From: Arcticimaribacter sp002477625
GTDB lineage: Bacteria > Bacteroidota > Bacteroidia > Flavobacteriales > Flavobacteriaceae
Direction: 5' to 3'
Length of the DNA stretch: 64,000 bases
NCBI GenBank assembly: GCA_943846665.1
Contig: OX044358.1
Coordinates: forward strand, 1,178,001-1,242,000
Shown here: in pieces, positions 35,522-44,272 of the stretch
Layout: every line of letters begins with the position of its first letter
Position numbering within the stretch: position 1 is the first letter of the stretch
The notes under the pieces: model-generated
Databases searched by the model: none
Seen by the model: the letters and a program-made list of their open reading frames with translations, nothing else
Told to the model about the DNA's origin: nothing
Made by a program: the position numbers and the translations under genes

Positions 35522-36286
35522 TTATTTTTTTTGGGCAAAAAGCCAAGGCAGGAATTCGGGATCTCCAAAAACAGTATCCCAACTGTTATGGTTCACTCCA
35601 GGATACCAATTATAAATTACAGAAGCTCTTTTTTTAAGCAGGGCTGAGACCATTTTTTTTGAATGATCGATCGCTACAACTTGGTCCGCATCCCCGTGGT
35701 CGATACGCCAAACGGGGCGTCGAATTTTTCTAGCAATTTTGGGGTTTGCTCCCCCACAAATTGCAAAAGCTGCAGCAAACATCCGAGGGTTTCTATAAAC
35801 CAATTCAAAGGTTCCCATACCCCCCATAGACAAGCCGCCAACATAGATGCGCTCCTTGTCGACACCATAGTTGTCCTTGATGTAATCCATCATGCCTTCA
35901 ACCAAATCGAGCATGGGATTATTTTTAGGCTTTTTTACATACGAAAAGCCAGTATCAGTTCGACTTGTTGTTGCCCAATATGCGTTTTTTGAACACTGAG
36001 GAAATACAATAATTGCAGGATTATTTTTACGAAATTCTGAGCCTAAAAAAAGACTACTCCCGTGAACCAATTGGAGTTCATTGTCGTTTCCTCGTTCTCC
36101 AGATCCGTGGAGGAAAAAAAGTAAGGGATAGTTCTTTTTTGCAGAATAATTTTCAGGCAATAAAATCCGATAGGGAAGGGATTGTCCCTCTTCTTCATAG
36201 GTTGCATAACGATATTCTTGGGCAAAAATTTTGGAAGGACTCATTAGAAAGGTTAGAAACAGGAGAACAGAATAATATTTTTTCAT
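35522..36286 (-). CDS. Secreted alpha/beta hydrolase (prolyl oligopeptidase/feruloyl-esterase-like)
   Basis: The 254-residue protein has a signal peptide (1-22). LFFLHGSGERGNDNE (57-70) is the oxyanion region and GGLSMGGMGTF (150-160) the nucleophile elbow with Ser153; Asp in IDHGDADQVV and His in GVNHNSWD (about 235) complete the triad. It looks like the esterase/lipoprotein group called phospholipase or PHB-depolymerase-like. Substrate unknown. Operon with the M20 peptidase upstream (nine-base gap) and the GNAT gene downstream. Confidence 0.87.
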   Translation of the reverse strand: MKKYYSVLLFLTFLMSPSKIFAQEYRYATYEEEGQSLPYRILLPENYSAKKNYPLLFFLHGSGERGNDNELQLVHGSSLFLGSEFRKNNPAIIVFPQCSKNAYWATTSRTDTGFSYVKKPKNNPMLDLVEGMMDYIKDNYGVDKERIYVGGLSMGGMGTFELVYRNPRMFAAAFAICGGANPKIARKIRRPVWRIDHGDADQVVAIDHSKKMVSALLKKRASVIYNWYPGVNHNSWDTVFGDPEFLPWLFAQKK

Positions 36287-36295
36287 TTGTTTTTT

Positions 36296-37807
36296 TTAAA
36301 GTTTTTCAGCTAAAAGGGCAATCATGGTTTTGATACCATCGCGATAATTTCCTAGGCGAATGTTTTCGTTTGGACTGTGTTGGTTGTTATCAGGGTTTAC
36401 TGTTGGAACTGCAACAGCAGGAATACCAAGTGTAAGAACAAAAGGAGAAATTGGAATTGAACCCCCGCTCATTCGGATTCGGATAGGCTCCTTGTCAAAA
36501 GCCCTTTTCATGGACTTGGTTAGCCAAACACCAATTTTAGAATCAAAAGGCGTTCTAAACGATTGGTAAGAAACGGTAGCCTTATAGGTTGCTATTTTAG
36601 GATGTCTAAGGCGCTCTTCTTTGGTAGGAACACGATCAATAACATAGTATCCTTGTTTTTCAACATGTTCTTTTATGAGCCCTAAAAGGCGTTCTGGATT
36701 GGACTCTAAAACCAAGCGGACATCAATTTCTGCCTTCGCCCATGCGGGAATAATTGTCCGTGCTTTTTCATTAATTTCTCCGGACTGCATGCCTCGGATA
36801 TTGAGTGAAGGGAATTGTATGGATTCGTGATAATAAGAACCCACCTGATCTGTTGTTGCAATTTGAACCGCATCCATAAAGCCTGCCTTGTCAAAAGGCG
36901 TACTCTTCAAGGTCTTTTCAGTTTCCGAGTCGATAACAATACCATCATAAAACCCAGGGATAATAACTTTTCCGTCCTCGCTTTTCATTGAAGCCAACAA
37001 ACGCGACAAACGGAGCGCCGGGTTTGGAACGTAATTTCCGAAGTGACCACTGTGTTGAGGAACAATTGGGCCATAGGTTGTGAGTTGAGCAGTTGCAATT
37101 CCTCTTGCCCCAAAGGATAGGGTTGGCTGGTTGGATCGGTGCTGTGGGCCATCGAAAATAACCAGGTTGTCTGCCTTCAAAAGGTCTTTGTTTTCGAGAA
37201 CTGCCAGCGGTAGGTTTGGTGAACCTAACTCTTCTTCAAAATCGATAATTACCTTCAGGTTAAAGTTGGGGCTTTTACCCAACTCTTTGATTGCATCAAG
37301 GGCTGCTAGAAACATGATTACCGGACCTTTTGCATCACTTGCAGATCGGGCATAAATGCGCCAGTCGTCTTCATATTTTACTAAACGATCCCAAGGAAGA
37401 GTTTCCCATTGTCCCTCATCATTTTGTTTTTTAACCACAGCTTCGTATGGGTTTTCTTGTTCCCACTGACTAGGATCAACCGGTTGACCGTCTACGTGGA
37501 CATAAAACAGTACTGTTTTTAGATCAGGATCAAGAACTTTTTCGGCAAGCAGTAAGGGTGCAGCTGCTGTATTGATTCGCGTAGTTTTAAAACCGCGACC
37601 TTGAAATTCGTTTTCGCTCCAAAGCATATTGGCTTCATAAGCCAAAGGCTTATTGGCATCGTTGGGAAGCCTCAAAAAAGACCGCAAAAGAGGAAATGTT
37701 TTTTGAGCGTATTGTTCTGCAATACGATCCAAGGTTTTTAAATTCTGAGCCTCTGAAAAGAAAGGAGCTAATAGCAGTAAGACAAGAAGGCAAATCGTTT
37801 TTTTCAT
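36296..37807 (-). CDS. M20 family metallopeptidase, secreted
   Basis: From ATG 37807 the product has 503 residues with a signal peptide ending FFSEAQ. Zinc ligands of the M20 fold are seen: YVHVDGQPVD (first His and Asp), DAKGPV, and the catalytic Glu-Glu in DFEEELGSPN, followed by a dimerisation domain. It should hydrolyse dipeptides or acyl-amino acids in the periplasm. A start 39 bases upstream only adds codons before the signal peptide. It lies 19 bases behind the cyclophilin gene. Confidence 0.88.
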   Translation of the reverse strand: MKKTICLLVLLLLAPFFSEAQNLKTLDRIAEQYAQKTFPLLRSFLRLPNDANKPLAYEANMLWSENEFQGRGFKTTRINTAAAPLLLAEKVLDPDLKTVLFYVHVDGQPVDPSQWEQENPYEAVVKKQNDEGQWETLPWDRLVKYEDDWRIYARSASDAKGPVIMFLAALDAIKELGKSPNFNLKVIIDFEEELGSPNLPLAVLENKDLLKADNLVIFDGPQHRSNQPTLSFGARGIATAQLTTYGPIVPQHSGHFGNYVPNPALRLSRLLASMKSEDGKVIIPGFYDGIVIDSETEKTLKSTPFDKAGFMDAVQIATTDQVGSYYHESIQFPSLNIRGMQSGEINEKARTIIPAWAKAEIDVRLVLESNPERLLGLIKEHVEKQGYYVIDRVPTKEERLRHPKIATYKATVSYQSFRTPFDSKIGVWLTKSMKRAFDKEPIRIRMSGGSIPISPFVLTLGIPAVAVPTVNPDNNQHSPNENIRLGNYRDGIKTMIALLAEKL

Positions 37808-37826
37808 AAGGGTTTTTACAGTAATA

Positions 37827-38423
37827 TTATTGATTAATGTCCTCAAGGAATTGAGCAGCTCCCAAGGCCTCTAATTCTTGTTTATTCAATTGAAGTACCC
37901 GAACTTTCAAAGGCACCCGCTCCAGCGGAGCATCTAGTGAATCTGTTGGGAGTGTAGCAATGCTATTCAAAACATCCAACCCTTTAAATACCTGACCGAA
38001 GACGGTGTATTTCTGATCCAAACGGGCTATCCCAAGCGCATCATGAACAAGGTAAAACTGACAACCTGCCGATAGCTTTTCGGGATTATCATCACGTCCC
38101 ATTCCAACTGCGCCATAGAGGTGTTTGATTTCGGGTACAAACTCCGGTTCAATCAAATAATCAGAAGGGCCGAAGCCTTCGGGCGTGTCTGGGCAGCCTC
38201 CTTGTACGACAAAGTTTTCAATCACTCGATTAAAACTCAAATCATCCCAATACTGTGCTTGTGCCAATTCTATAAAACTAGCTCGATGCAAAGGGGTTTC
38301 TTCATAGAGCCAAAAGTAGAGTGCTCCCAAAGGAGTTTCTATATGACCGATGGGGTAGGTTATTTCTTTACGTTCTTGACAAGAAGTGAGTACAATAAGG
38401 CAAAGAAGAACGATTTTTTTCAT
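37827..38423 (-). CDS. Cyclophilin-type peptidyl-prolyl isomerase, lipoprotein
   Basis: From ATG 38423 the product has 198 residues. The lipobox LTSC (Cys15) makes it a lipoprotein, so the isomerase faces the periplasm. FNRVIENFVVQGGCP is the cyclophilin core motif, with SAGCQFYLVHD and FGQVFKGLDVLNSI following. It helps fold exported proteins. It begins three bases after the small hydrophobic ORF. Confidence 0.9.
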   Translation of the reverse strand: MKKIVLLCLIVLTSCQERKEITYPIGHIETPLGALYFWLYEETPLHRASFIELAQAQYWDDLSFNRVIENFVVQGGCPDTPEGFGPSDYLIEPEFVPEIKHLYGAVGMGRDDNPEKLSAGCQFYLVHDALGIARLDQKYTVFGQVFKGLDVLNSIATLPTDSLDAPLERVPLKVRVLQLNKQELEALGAAQFLEDINQ

Positions 38424-38425
38424 GA

Positions 38426-38605
38426 TCATTTTTTTAAACAAATTAAGAAAGTACAAGGGCCATAGCGAAGCCCGTTTGCGTTAAAAGTACTTTTTTCTGA
38501 TGAACCAAGAGCGTTACTAAGCAAGGCTTGAAAAGATTGAAACGTAATTTGTAAGATCAAAACCCCCAAGAGGCTTAGTCCGATAAGAAGCGAATAGTCA
38601 ATCAT
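38426..38605 (-). CDS. Small hypothetical membrane protein
   Basis: This 59-codon frame fills the gap between the gnd-containing fusion gene (its stop ends two bases upstream) and the cyclophilin start (three bases later) almost exactly. The first 28 residues form one hydrophobic helix (YSLLIGLSLLGVLILQITF). No family is recognised. The tight tiling on both sides suggests a real gene, though a chance frame is possible. Confidence 0.45.
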   Translation of the reverse strand: MIDYSLLIGLSLLGVLILQITFQSFQALLSNALGSSEKSTFNANGLRYGPCTFLICLKK

Positions 38606-38606
38606 A

Positions 38607-40478
38607 TTATTGCCATTGGGTGTGGAATGTTTGTTCAAAAGCTTTGTCTACACGACGGTAGGTATGCGCTCCAAAAAAGTCGCGTTGAGCTTGAATGAGA
38701 TTCGCTGGAAGGGTTTCACTGCACATCGCAATCCAATAATTATATGCCGAAGAAAAACACGCTAAAGGAATTTTTTGATCGACTCCGTGATGGATAATAG
38801 CGGCAGCACCCGCCTCGTTTTCTTTTAGTAAATCTAAAACAGCCGTATTGTTAAGCAGTGATTTTTCTGTTTTAAAGCTGTGAACGAGTGTTTCCATTAA
38901 ACGCGAACGAATGATACATCCCTGAGTCCATATACGAGCTGTTTCAGAAGGGTTGTATTCCCAACCGTATTGTTGAGAAGCATTTTCAATCAGATTAAAA
39001 CCTTGAATATGATTCACAATCCGAGCAAAGCGATAGGCTTCAATTAGTGATTTTACATCAATGTCAACATGTTTTTTGGCCTTAGGCTTTCTTGCTGATA
39101 AAGCGATCCGCTGTGTTTTAAAGGAAGAGAGGTAGCGAGCAAAAACAGATGCAGACATCATGGTATTGACGGACCCCAAAGATAAGGCTGCCGAACTGGA
39201 CCACATTCCCGTTCCTTTACTACTCGCTTGATCTAAAATCAAATCGACTAAAAAATGTTCTCCCTCTTTTTTTTGCAGGATCTCTGCAGTAATTTCTAAA
39301 AGGTAACTGGCTTCTGAACCGTGATTCATTTCTTGAAGAACAGCAACAAGTTCTGGGTAACTCATTTGATGTGCCAGCACAGCAAAGGTTTCGGCAAGAA
39401 GCTGCATTTCTGCATATTCTATTCCATTGTGAACCATCTTTACAAAATGCCCTGCACCTTCTTTTCCCATATAACTTTGACAGGGAATACCAGTTTGGTC
39501 TTTAGCCGCAATTTTATTTAGAATGGGACGAAAAAGAGTGTAGGCTTCAGGACTTCCACCAAACATTATTGAAGCCCCATTACGAGCGCCAACTTCTCCT
39601 CCAGAAACGCCACAACCCACAAAGTCAACCTTCTTTTTTTGAAGCTCTTGAGCCCTTCTTTGGGTGTCGGGATAATGAGAATTACCCCCATCAACAAGCA
39701 CATCTTCTTCGCTGAGTAGCGGAAGAAGTTCGTCAATTAAGCCATCAATGGCGGGACCACTTTTGATCATCAACCAAATTTTTCGCGGCCGCTCTAAAGC
39801 AGATACAAATGCATTCAGATCTGTAAAACCCCGAAGATTTTTAAAGGCTTTATTTTTCGACAAAAAGGACGGAATTACCTTTTCTTCTCCGGGAGTGGAA
39901 CGATTATAAACGGCAGTTGAGATTTCGTTTTCTGCACAGTTTAACGCTATTCCCTGCCCCATAACGCCCATGCCGATTACGCCAATGGTTGCCGATTGTG
40001 TGTGTTGAATTTTATTTAAAACAGAAGAAGCCAATTGTGGAATTGTGTCTTCTATGTTGAGGTGAATCCCATAGGATGGGAGCTCCAAAACATCAAATTG
40101 TGACTGGAGGAGTGCTGCGTCAAAAAAATGGTTTTCACGATTTTCTAAACGCCCTTTAATTAAATCAAAAGAACCGTTTAAAACAACCCAAGTAATTGTA
40201 TTATTCTCGGCAGAAAGGATTTTTCTGTAGGCTTCTTTTAGTGCGGAGCAGGCCAAAATTGCCGCTCCATTTTTTGACCAGCCCCTAATTTTTTGAGCCA
40301 ACTCGGCTAGCCAGGGCGCTCGATCAGCGTCATCTAACTCGAGGCCAGATTTCATTTTTTCTTTATTGGTTTGAGGATGAAAATCATCCGCATCATAAAA
40401 GGGCCAATCCATTTCTTGAGAAAGGTGTTTTCCAAGACTGGTTTTTCCAGTTCCACTTACCCCCATTATGATGATCAT
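38607..40478 (-). CDS. Gluconokinase / 6-phosphogluconate dehydrogenase fusion
   Basis: This 623-residue protein joins two enzymes. Residues 1-160 are a GntK-type gluconokinase with P-loop GVSGTGKT (6-13) and YDADDFHP and ACSALK motifs. Residues 165-623 are a full 6-phosphogluconate dehydrogenase: NADP site GVIGMGVMG (166-174), LVDGGNSHYPDT (261-272), and the active-site Lys347 in HFVKMVHNGIEY. Together they phosphorylate gluconate and oxidise it to ribulose 5-phosphate. No stop or frameshift separates them. The NADP specificity is not resolved. Gnd proper is usually a single-domain protein, so the fusion is noteworthy. Confidence 0.9.
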   Translation of the reverse strand: MIIIMGVSGTGKTSLGKHLSQEMDWPFYDADDFHPQTNKEKMKSGLELDDADRAPWLAELAQKIRGWSKNGAAILACSALKEAYRKILSAENNTITWVVLNGSFDLIKGRLENRENHFFDAALLQSQFDVLELPSYGIHLNIEDTIPQLASSVLNKIQHTQSATIGVIGMGVMGQGIALNCAENEISTAVYNRSTPGEEKVIPSFLSKNKAFKNLRGFTDLNAFVSALERPRKIWLMIKSGPAIDGLIDELLPLLSEEDVLVDGGNSHYPDTQRRAQELQKKKVDFVGCGVSGGEVGARNGASIMFGGSPEAYTLFRPILNKIAAKDQTGIPCQSYMGKEGAGHFVKMVHNGIEYAEMQLLAETFAVLAHQMSYPELVAVLQEMNHGSEASYLLEITAEILQKKEGEHFLVDLILDQASSKGTGMWSSSAALSLGSVNTMMSASVFARYLSSFKTQRIALSARKPKAKKHVDIDVKSLIEAYRFARIVNHIQGFNLIENASQQYGWEYNPSETARIWTQGCIIRSRLMETLVHSFKTEKSLLNNTAVLDLLKENEAGAAAIIHHGVDQKIPLACFSSAYNYWIAMCSETLPANLIQAQRDFFGAHTYRRVDKAFEQTFHTQWQ

Positions 40479-40520
40479 ATACGCTTGTTTTTGTTATAAA
40501 GATATAAAAGTAATACTCGT

Positions 40521-41603
40521 TTACATTGCAGAGAGAATAGCTCCGTCTGTGGTATGAAATTCTTTCATTAAATTAGCTGCCATACACGAATGAACTGGGA
40601 GCACCCACAGCAGGTCGCCAATGGCATAATCCTGCATTTTTTCTTTCGGGACAGAAACTATCCCGTGTTCTTGAGAAAGACTTTTGAGGTGCATCTTTGG
40701 GATACAGCCTCCCCAACCGCTTCCTTTTTGTTCTACAACTCGACCAAAGATAATGCCTACTTCTGGATCTTCAATTCGGTCTTTTGAAAAATGAACACCA
40801 CCACCGTAAACGACAATTTCATTCCGATCAGGATGTTTGGTAACAACAGGGCAGGCCATAGCAACTGCAACCTCATCCAATTCGTTTGATCCAATGATGT
40901 TTTGTGTTAGGTCATAAAAAATAAAATTGCCGGGGCGAATTTCATCAATTCCAGCAAAATCTTCGGACACACTACAACTGGGTGTGTCTCCATACGAAAG
41001 TATCAGCTCAGGATATTGTTTTTGATAACGGTCTCTGAGCAGCAAAAACGGCTCTTTACTCTCTTGGTGTACAGCCTCGATAGACTCTTTAGAACGACAT
41101 TGATAGGAATGGCCTGCGTGTCCTAAAAACCCTTTGAACTGAAGCAAAGGCGTTCGATCCATTTGACTCAAAAGTTGATCGATTATAGAATAGCGATCTA
41201 CTGCAATTCCGGTCCTGTGGTAACCAAGATCCATTTTCAAGAAAATGCCAACGGGTGCGTTTAAGTTTTTTTCTAAAAAGTCGAGTACCTCGACATTTTC
41301 GACACAGAGGTTGAGTTGAATTTTTGACGCAAGGTTATTGATGGTTGTGATTTCTAAAATGTTGGTTGGAAATGCGACGGTGATATCGTTCCATTCTTGA
41401 GCAAAATAGGCAGCCATCTTAAGAGAAGAAACCGTTATTTTGGAAACGCCTTCTTCTTTAAGCCATCGAGCGACTTCCAGCGATTGATGGGTTTTGACAT
41501 GGGGACGGAAAGCCAGCTTGTTCCTTCTGGCTTTAGCAGCCATTTTTGCAATGTTTTTTTTGCATCGAATGGGATCTAAAAAGAGGGTTGGTACGCGAAT
41601 CAT
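40521..41603 (-). CDS. D-threonine aldolase / D-serine dehydratase-like PLP enzyme
   Basis: The 360-residue protein has the fold-type III alanine-racemase barrel. Lys37 in FRPHVKTHQ is the expected PLP lysine, and FLGHAGHSYQC and CSVSEDFAGIDEIRPGNFIFYDL follow. The C-terminal HSCMAANLM holds the metal ligand pair His and Cys of the DSD1/D-threonine-aldolase group. It likely cleaves or dehydrates a D-hydroxy-amino acid. Start 42 bases upstream of the GntK-Gnd fusion. Confidence 0.88.
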   Translation of the reverse strand: MIRVPTLFLDPIRCKKNIAKMAAKARRNKLAFRPHVKTHQSLEVARWLKEEGVSKITVSSLKMAAYFAQEWNDITVAFPTNILEITTINNLASKIQLNLCVENVEVLDFLEKNLNAPVGIFLKMDLGYHRTGIAVDRYSIIDQLLSQMDRTPLLQFKGFLGHAGHSYQCRSKESIEAVHQESKEPFLLLRDRYQKQYPELILSYGDTPSCSVSEDFAGIDEIRPGNFIFYDLTQNIIGSNELDEVAVAMACPVVTKHPDRNEIVVYGGGVHFSKDRIEDPEVGIIFGRVVEQKGSGWGGCIPKMHLKSLSQEHGIVSVPKEKMQDYAIGDLLWVLPVHSCMAANLMKEFHTTDGAILSAM

Positions 41604-41675
41604 TAAGTTTGGATTAGTGCTTTATAAGACGAAAGTGTTAATGGAACCCTAAGGTACAATGAAAAAGTGTGTCGA

Positions 41676-42119
41676 TCAACTTAAACCGACAAGGGTTAAT
41701 TTAGAGTTTCTATAAAAAGGAGCGAGGTAAAAACCTTTACCAAATCCCTTTTTCCCAAGATAAAAACGAACCTCAGGAGTAATGCTGTAATACGACAAAG
41801 AGATGTCTTTTATTTGCTCAAAACTCTCAGCGTCATTGATGGTACTTTCTACAGAACCGACAAGGGGTACGCCTCCTTCGAAAATTCTACTAAACGAAAG
41901 AGCAACCGATATTTTTTTATTTATTACGCGTTCGTATTGTAAATGAAGGTTTCTAAAAGCGAAACTGGTCAAGCTTAGTTTAACCATATTTTGTTTCGCT
42001 TGATATTCCAGACTTAAGGAGTCCGTTTCCTGTTCCAAAGCAGAATCAGGAGCGTCTAATTCTTGTGCATAAACCAAAGGAGTAAGTAAAAGTGTAAGTA
42101 AAAATAAGATCTTTTTCAT
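41676..42119 (-). CDS. Outer-membrane beta-barrel-like protein, possibly truncated
   Basis: The 147-residue protein has a signal peptide (1-18). The sequence resembles DUF3575-type barrels (LTSFAFRNLHLQYERVINKKISVAL, then FYLGKKGFGKGFYLAPFYRNSKL). Such barrels usually go on to about 200 residues with more strands; this one ends at VGLS. Either a short form or a frameshifted/truncated gene. Function unknown. Confidence 0.6.
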   Translation of the reverse strand: MKKILFLLTLLLTPLVYAQELDAPDSALEQETDSLSLEYQAKQNMVKLSLTSFAFRNLHLQYERVINKKISVALSFSRIFEGGVPLVGSVESTINDAESFEQIKDISLSYYSITPEVRFYLGKKGFGKGFYLAPFYRNSKLTLVGLS

Positions 42120-42183
42120 GGGGAAATGATTTTAGATTAAACGCAAAGACACTGTTTTTAAGCAGATTACAAAAAGCTTAGAG

Positions 42184-43980
42184 CTAATCATTTAATTTAA
42201 GAACAGCCATAAACGCCTCTTGCGGGATTTCTACATTTCCTACTTGGCGCATTTTCTTTTTCCCTTTTTTCTGTTTTTCTAAGAGCTTCCGTTTCCGAGA
42301 AATATCCCCCCCATAACATTTGGCAGTTACATCTTTTCGAACGGCTTTGATGGTTTCTCTGGAAATTATTTTTGCGCCAATAGCCGCTTGAATTGGAACA
42401 TCGAACTGCTGTCTTGGGATCAGTTGGCGTAATTTTTCACACATTTTTTTCCCAATATTATACGCATTGTCTGCATGGATCAATGCGGATAAAGCATCCA
42501 CTTGACTTCCATTCAACAGAATATCGACCTTCACTAACTTGGAGGGACGCATTCCAATGGGAGAATAATCGAAAGAGGCATATCCTTTTGAAACGGTTTT
42601 TAAACGATCATAAAAATCAAAAACAATTTCCGCTAAGGGCATGTCAAAAGTAAGCTCTACACGTTCGGTTGTCAGATAGGTTTGATTGGTAATCACACCT
42701 CTTTTTTCTATACAAAGCGACATTACGTTTCCAACAAAATCTGCCTTTGTAATTATTGCGGCTTTAATAAAAGGCTCTTCAACACGATCTAAAGCCGAGG
42801 GATCGGGAAGATCGGAGGGGTTGTTTACTAGGATTTTATCGTCAACGTCTTTGCGAACATAGGCATGGTAAGAAACGTTGGGAACTGTTGTTATCACGGA
42901 CATATTGAATTCCCGTTCTAAGCGCTCTTGAATGATTTCTAAATGCAACATGCCTAGAAACCCACAGCGAAAACCAAAACCTAGTGCTGCTGAACTTTCG
43001 GGAAGAAAAACAAGGGAGGCATCGTTTAACTGGAGTTTTTCCATCGAGGAACGAAGCTCTTCATAATCTTCGGTATCTACAGGATAAATACCCGCAAAAA
43101 CCATGGGTTTTACTTCTTCAAATCCGTCGACAGCATTTTGGGTTGGGTTGTCTGGAGTAGTGATTGTATCTCCGACTTTTACCTCTTTAGCGTCTTTAAT
43201 ACCGGTGATGAGGTAGCCAACATCTCCGGCTTTAATTGTTTTTTTGGGTTCTTGTTTGAGTTTTAGGGTTCCAATTTCATCCACATTATAAGTGTTTTGT
43301 GTGGCAATGAATTGAATCTTTTGTCCTTTGGAAATGGTACCGTTTAAAATCCTGAAATACGTTTCTATCCCTCTGAAGGGATTGTAAACAGAATCAAAAA
43401 TTAAGGCTTGCAGCGGTTCGTCTGGACTTCCTTTTGGCTGGGGAACGCGCTCAATAATTGCCGTTAGGATTTCTTGAATTCCAAGGCCTGTTTTGGCAGA
43501 AGCCGGAATAACATCTTCGGGAGCACAGCCTAAAAGATCGACAATATCGTCGGTTACTTCTTCTGGATTAGCAGAAGGCAAGTCGACCTTGTTGAGTACT
43601 GGAATGATTTCTAAATCATTCTCGAGCGCTAGATATAAATTCGAAATGGTTTGTGCTTGAATACTTTGAGCGGCATCTACGATCAGCAAGGCCCCTTCAC
43701 AGGCAGCAATTGAACGAGACACTTCATAGGAAAAGTCGACATGGCCGGGTGTGTCGATTAAGTTCAAGACATATTCTTGACCTTCATGGGTATATTCCAT
43801 TTGGATTGCATGGGATTTGATGGTAATCCCTCGTTCGCGCTCCAAGTCCATTCCGTCTAGGATTTGATCTTGTTTTTCACGTTCGGTTACGGCACCTGTA
43901 AAATCTAGGAGTCGATCGGCTAATGTACTTTTCCCATGATCAATGTGGGCAATAATGCAAAAATTTCTGATGTACTTCAT
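42184..43980 (-). CDS. lepA: Elongation factor 4 (LepA)
   Basis: The 598-residue translational GTPase has AHIDHGKSTLADRLL (11-25, P-loop), LIDTPGHVDF, NKVD, and the LepA-specific C terminus with KCYGGDISRKRKLLEKQKKGKK, which separates LepA from EF-G and BipA. It acts on the ribosome during initiation or under stress. It reads away from the small ORF and DoxX-type gene. Confidence 0.96.
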   Translation of the reverse strand: MKYIRNFCIIAHIDHGKSTLADRLLDFTGAVTEREKQDQILDGMDLERERGITIKSHAIQMEYTHEGQEYVLNLIDTPGHVDFSYEVSRSIAACEGALLIVDAAQSIQAQTISNLYLALENDLEIIPVLNKVDLPSANPEEVTDDIVDLLGCAPEDVIPASAKTGLGIQEILTAIIERVPQPKGSPDEPLQALIFDSVYNPFRGIETYFRILNGTISKGQKIQFIATQNTYNVDEIGTLKLKQEPKKTIKAGDVGYLITGIKDAKEVKVGDTITTPDNPTQNAVDGFEEVKPMVFAGIYPVDTEDYEELRSSMEKLQLNDASLVFLPESSAALGFGFRCGFLGMLHLEIIQERLEREFNMSVITTVPNVSYHAYVRKDVDDKILVNNPSDLPDPSALDRVEEPFIKAAIITKADFVGNVMSLCIEKRGVITNQTYLTTERVELTFDMPLAEIVFDFYDRLKTVSKGYASFDYSPIGMRPSKLVKVDILLNGSQVDALSALIHADNAYNIGKKMCEKLRQLIPRQQFDVPIQAAIGAKIISRETIKAVRKDVTAKCYGGDISRKRKLLEKQKKGKKKMRQVGNVEIPQEAFMAVLKLND

Positions 43981-44006
43981 AGCGTTTCTTTCCTAAGCTT
44001 AAGCCG

Positions 44007-44014
44007 CAAATATA
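44007..44014 (-). promoter_or_regulatory. Minus-7 box for lepA
   Basis: CAAATATA on the plus strand reads TATATTTG on the minus strand, fitting TAnnTTTG, 26 bases ahead of the lepA start. Confidence 0.45.
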
Positions 44015-44129
44015 CTTATTTGTACACTGCTTTTTTGCTTTCTGTTCAAATATAGTTCGCTAAAAACCAATTGTTTTTTTTAAATAATTATTATTTTGAT
44101 TGTCGATTTAACCCATTAATCTTAATTTC

Positions 44130-44261
44130 ATGAAACTAACTGTCACACATCAGGAGCGATATTCTAGAATCAAGGCATCCTTGAGCTACGAAACAGCAGG
44201 CAATTTTGGAGCGCTAGACTTCGACATTGATTGGAAGCGGGTTAAAGAAGCCTTGAAATAA
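44130..44261 (+). CDS. Small hypothetical protein
   Basis: A 43-codon frame starting ATG 44130 ends 11 bases before the MauE/DoxX-thioredoxin gene in the same direction. The product is hydrophilic (ends DFDIDWKRVKEALK) with no recognised motif. The spacing to the next gene and the lack of stop codons suggest a real, short leader gene, but this is weak evidence. Confidence 0.35.
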   Translation: MKLTVTHQERYSRIKASLSYETAGNFGALDFDIDWKRVKEALK

Positions 44262-44272
44262 ACCTATAAAAG

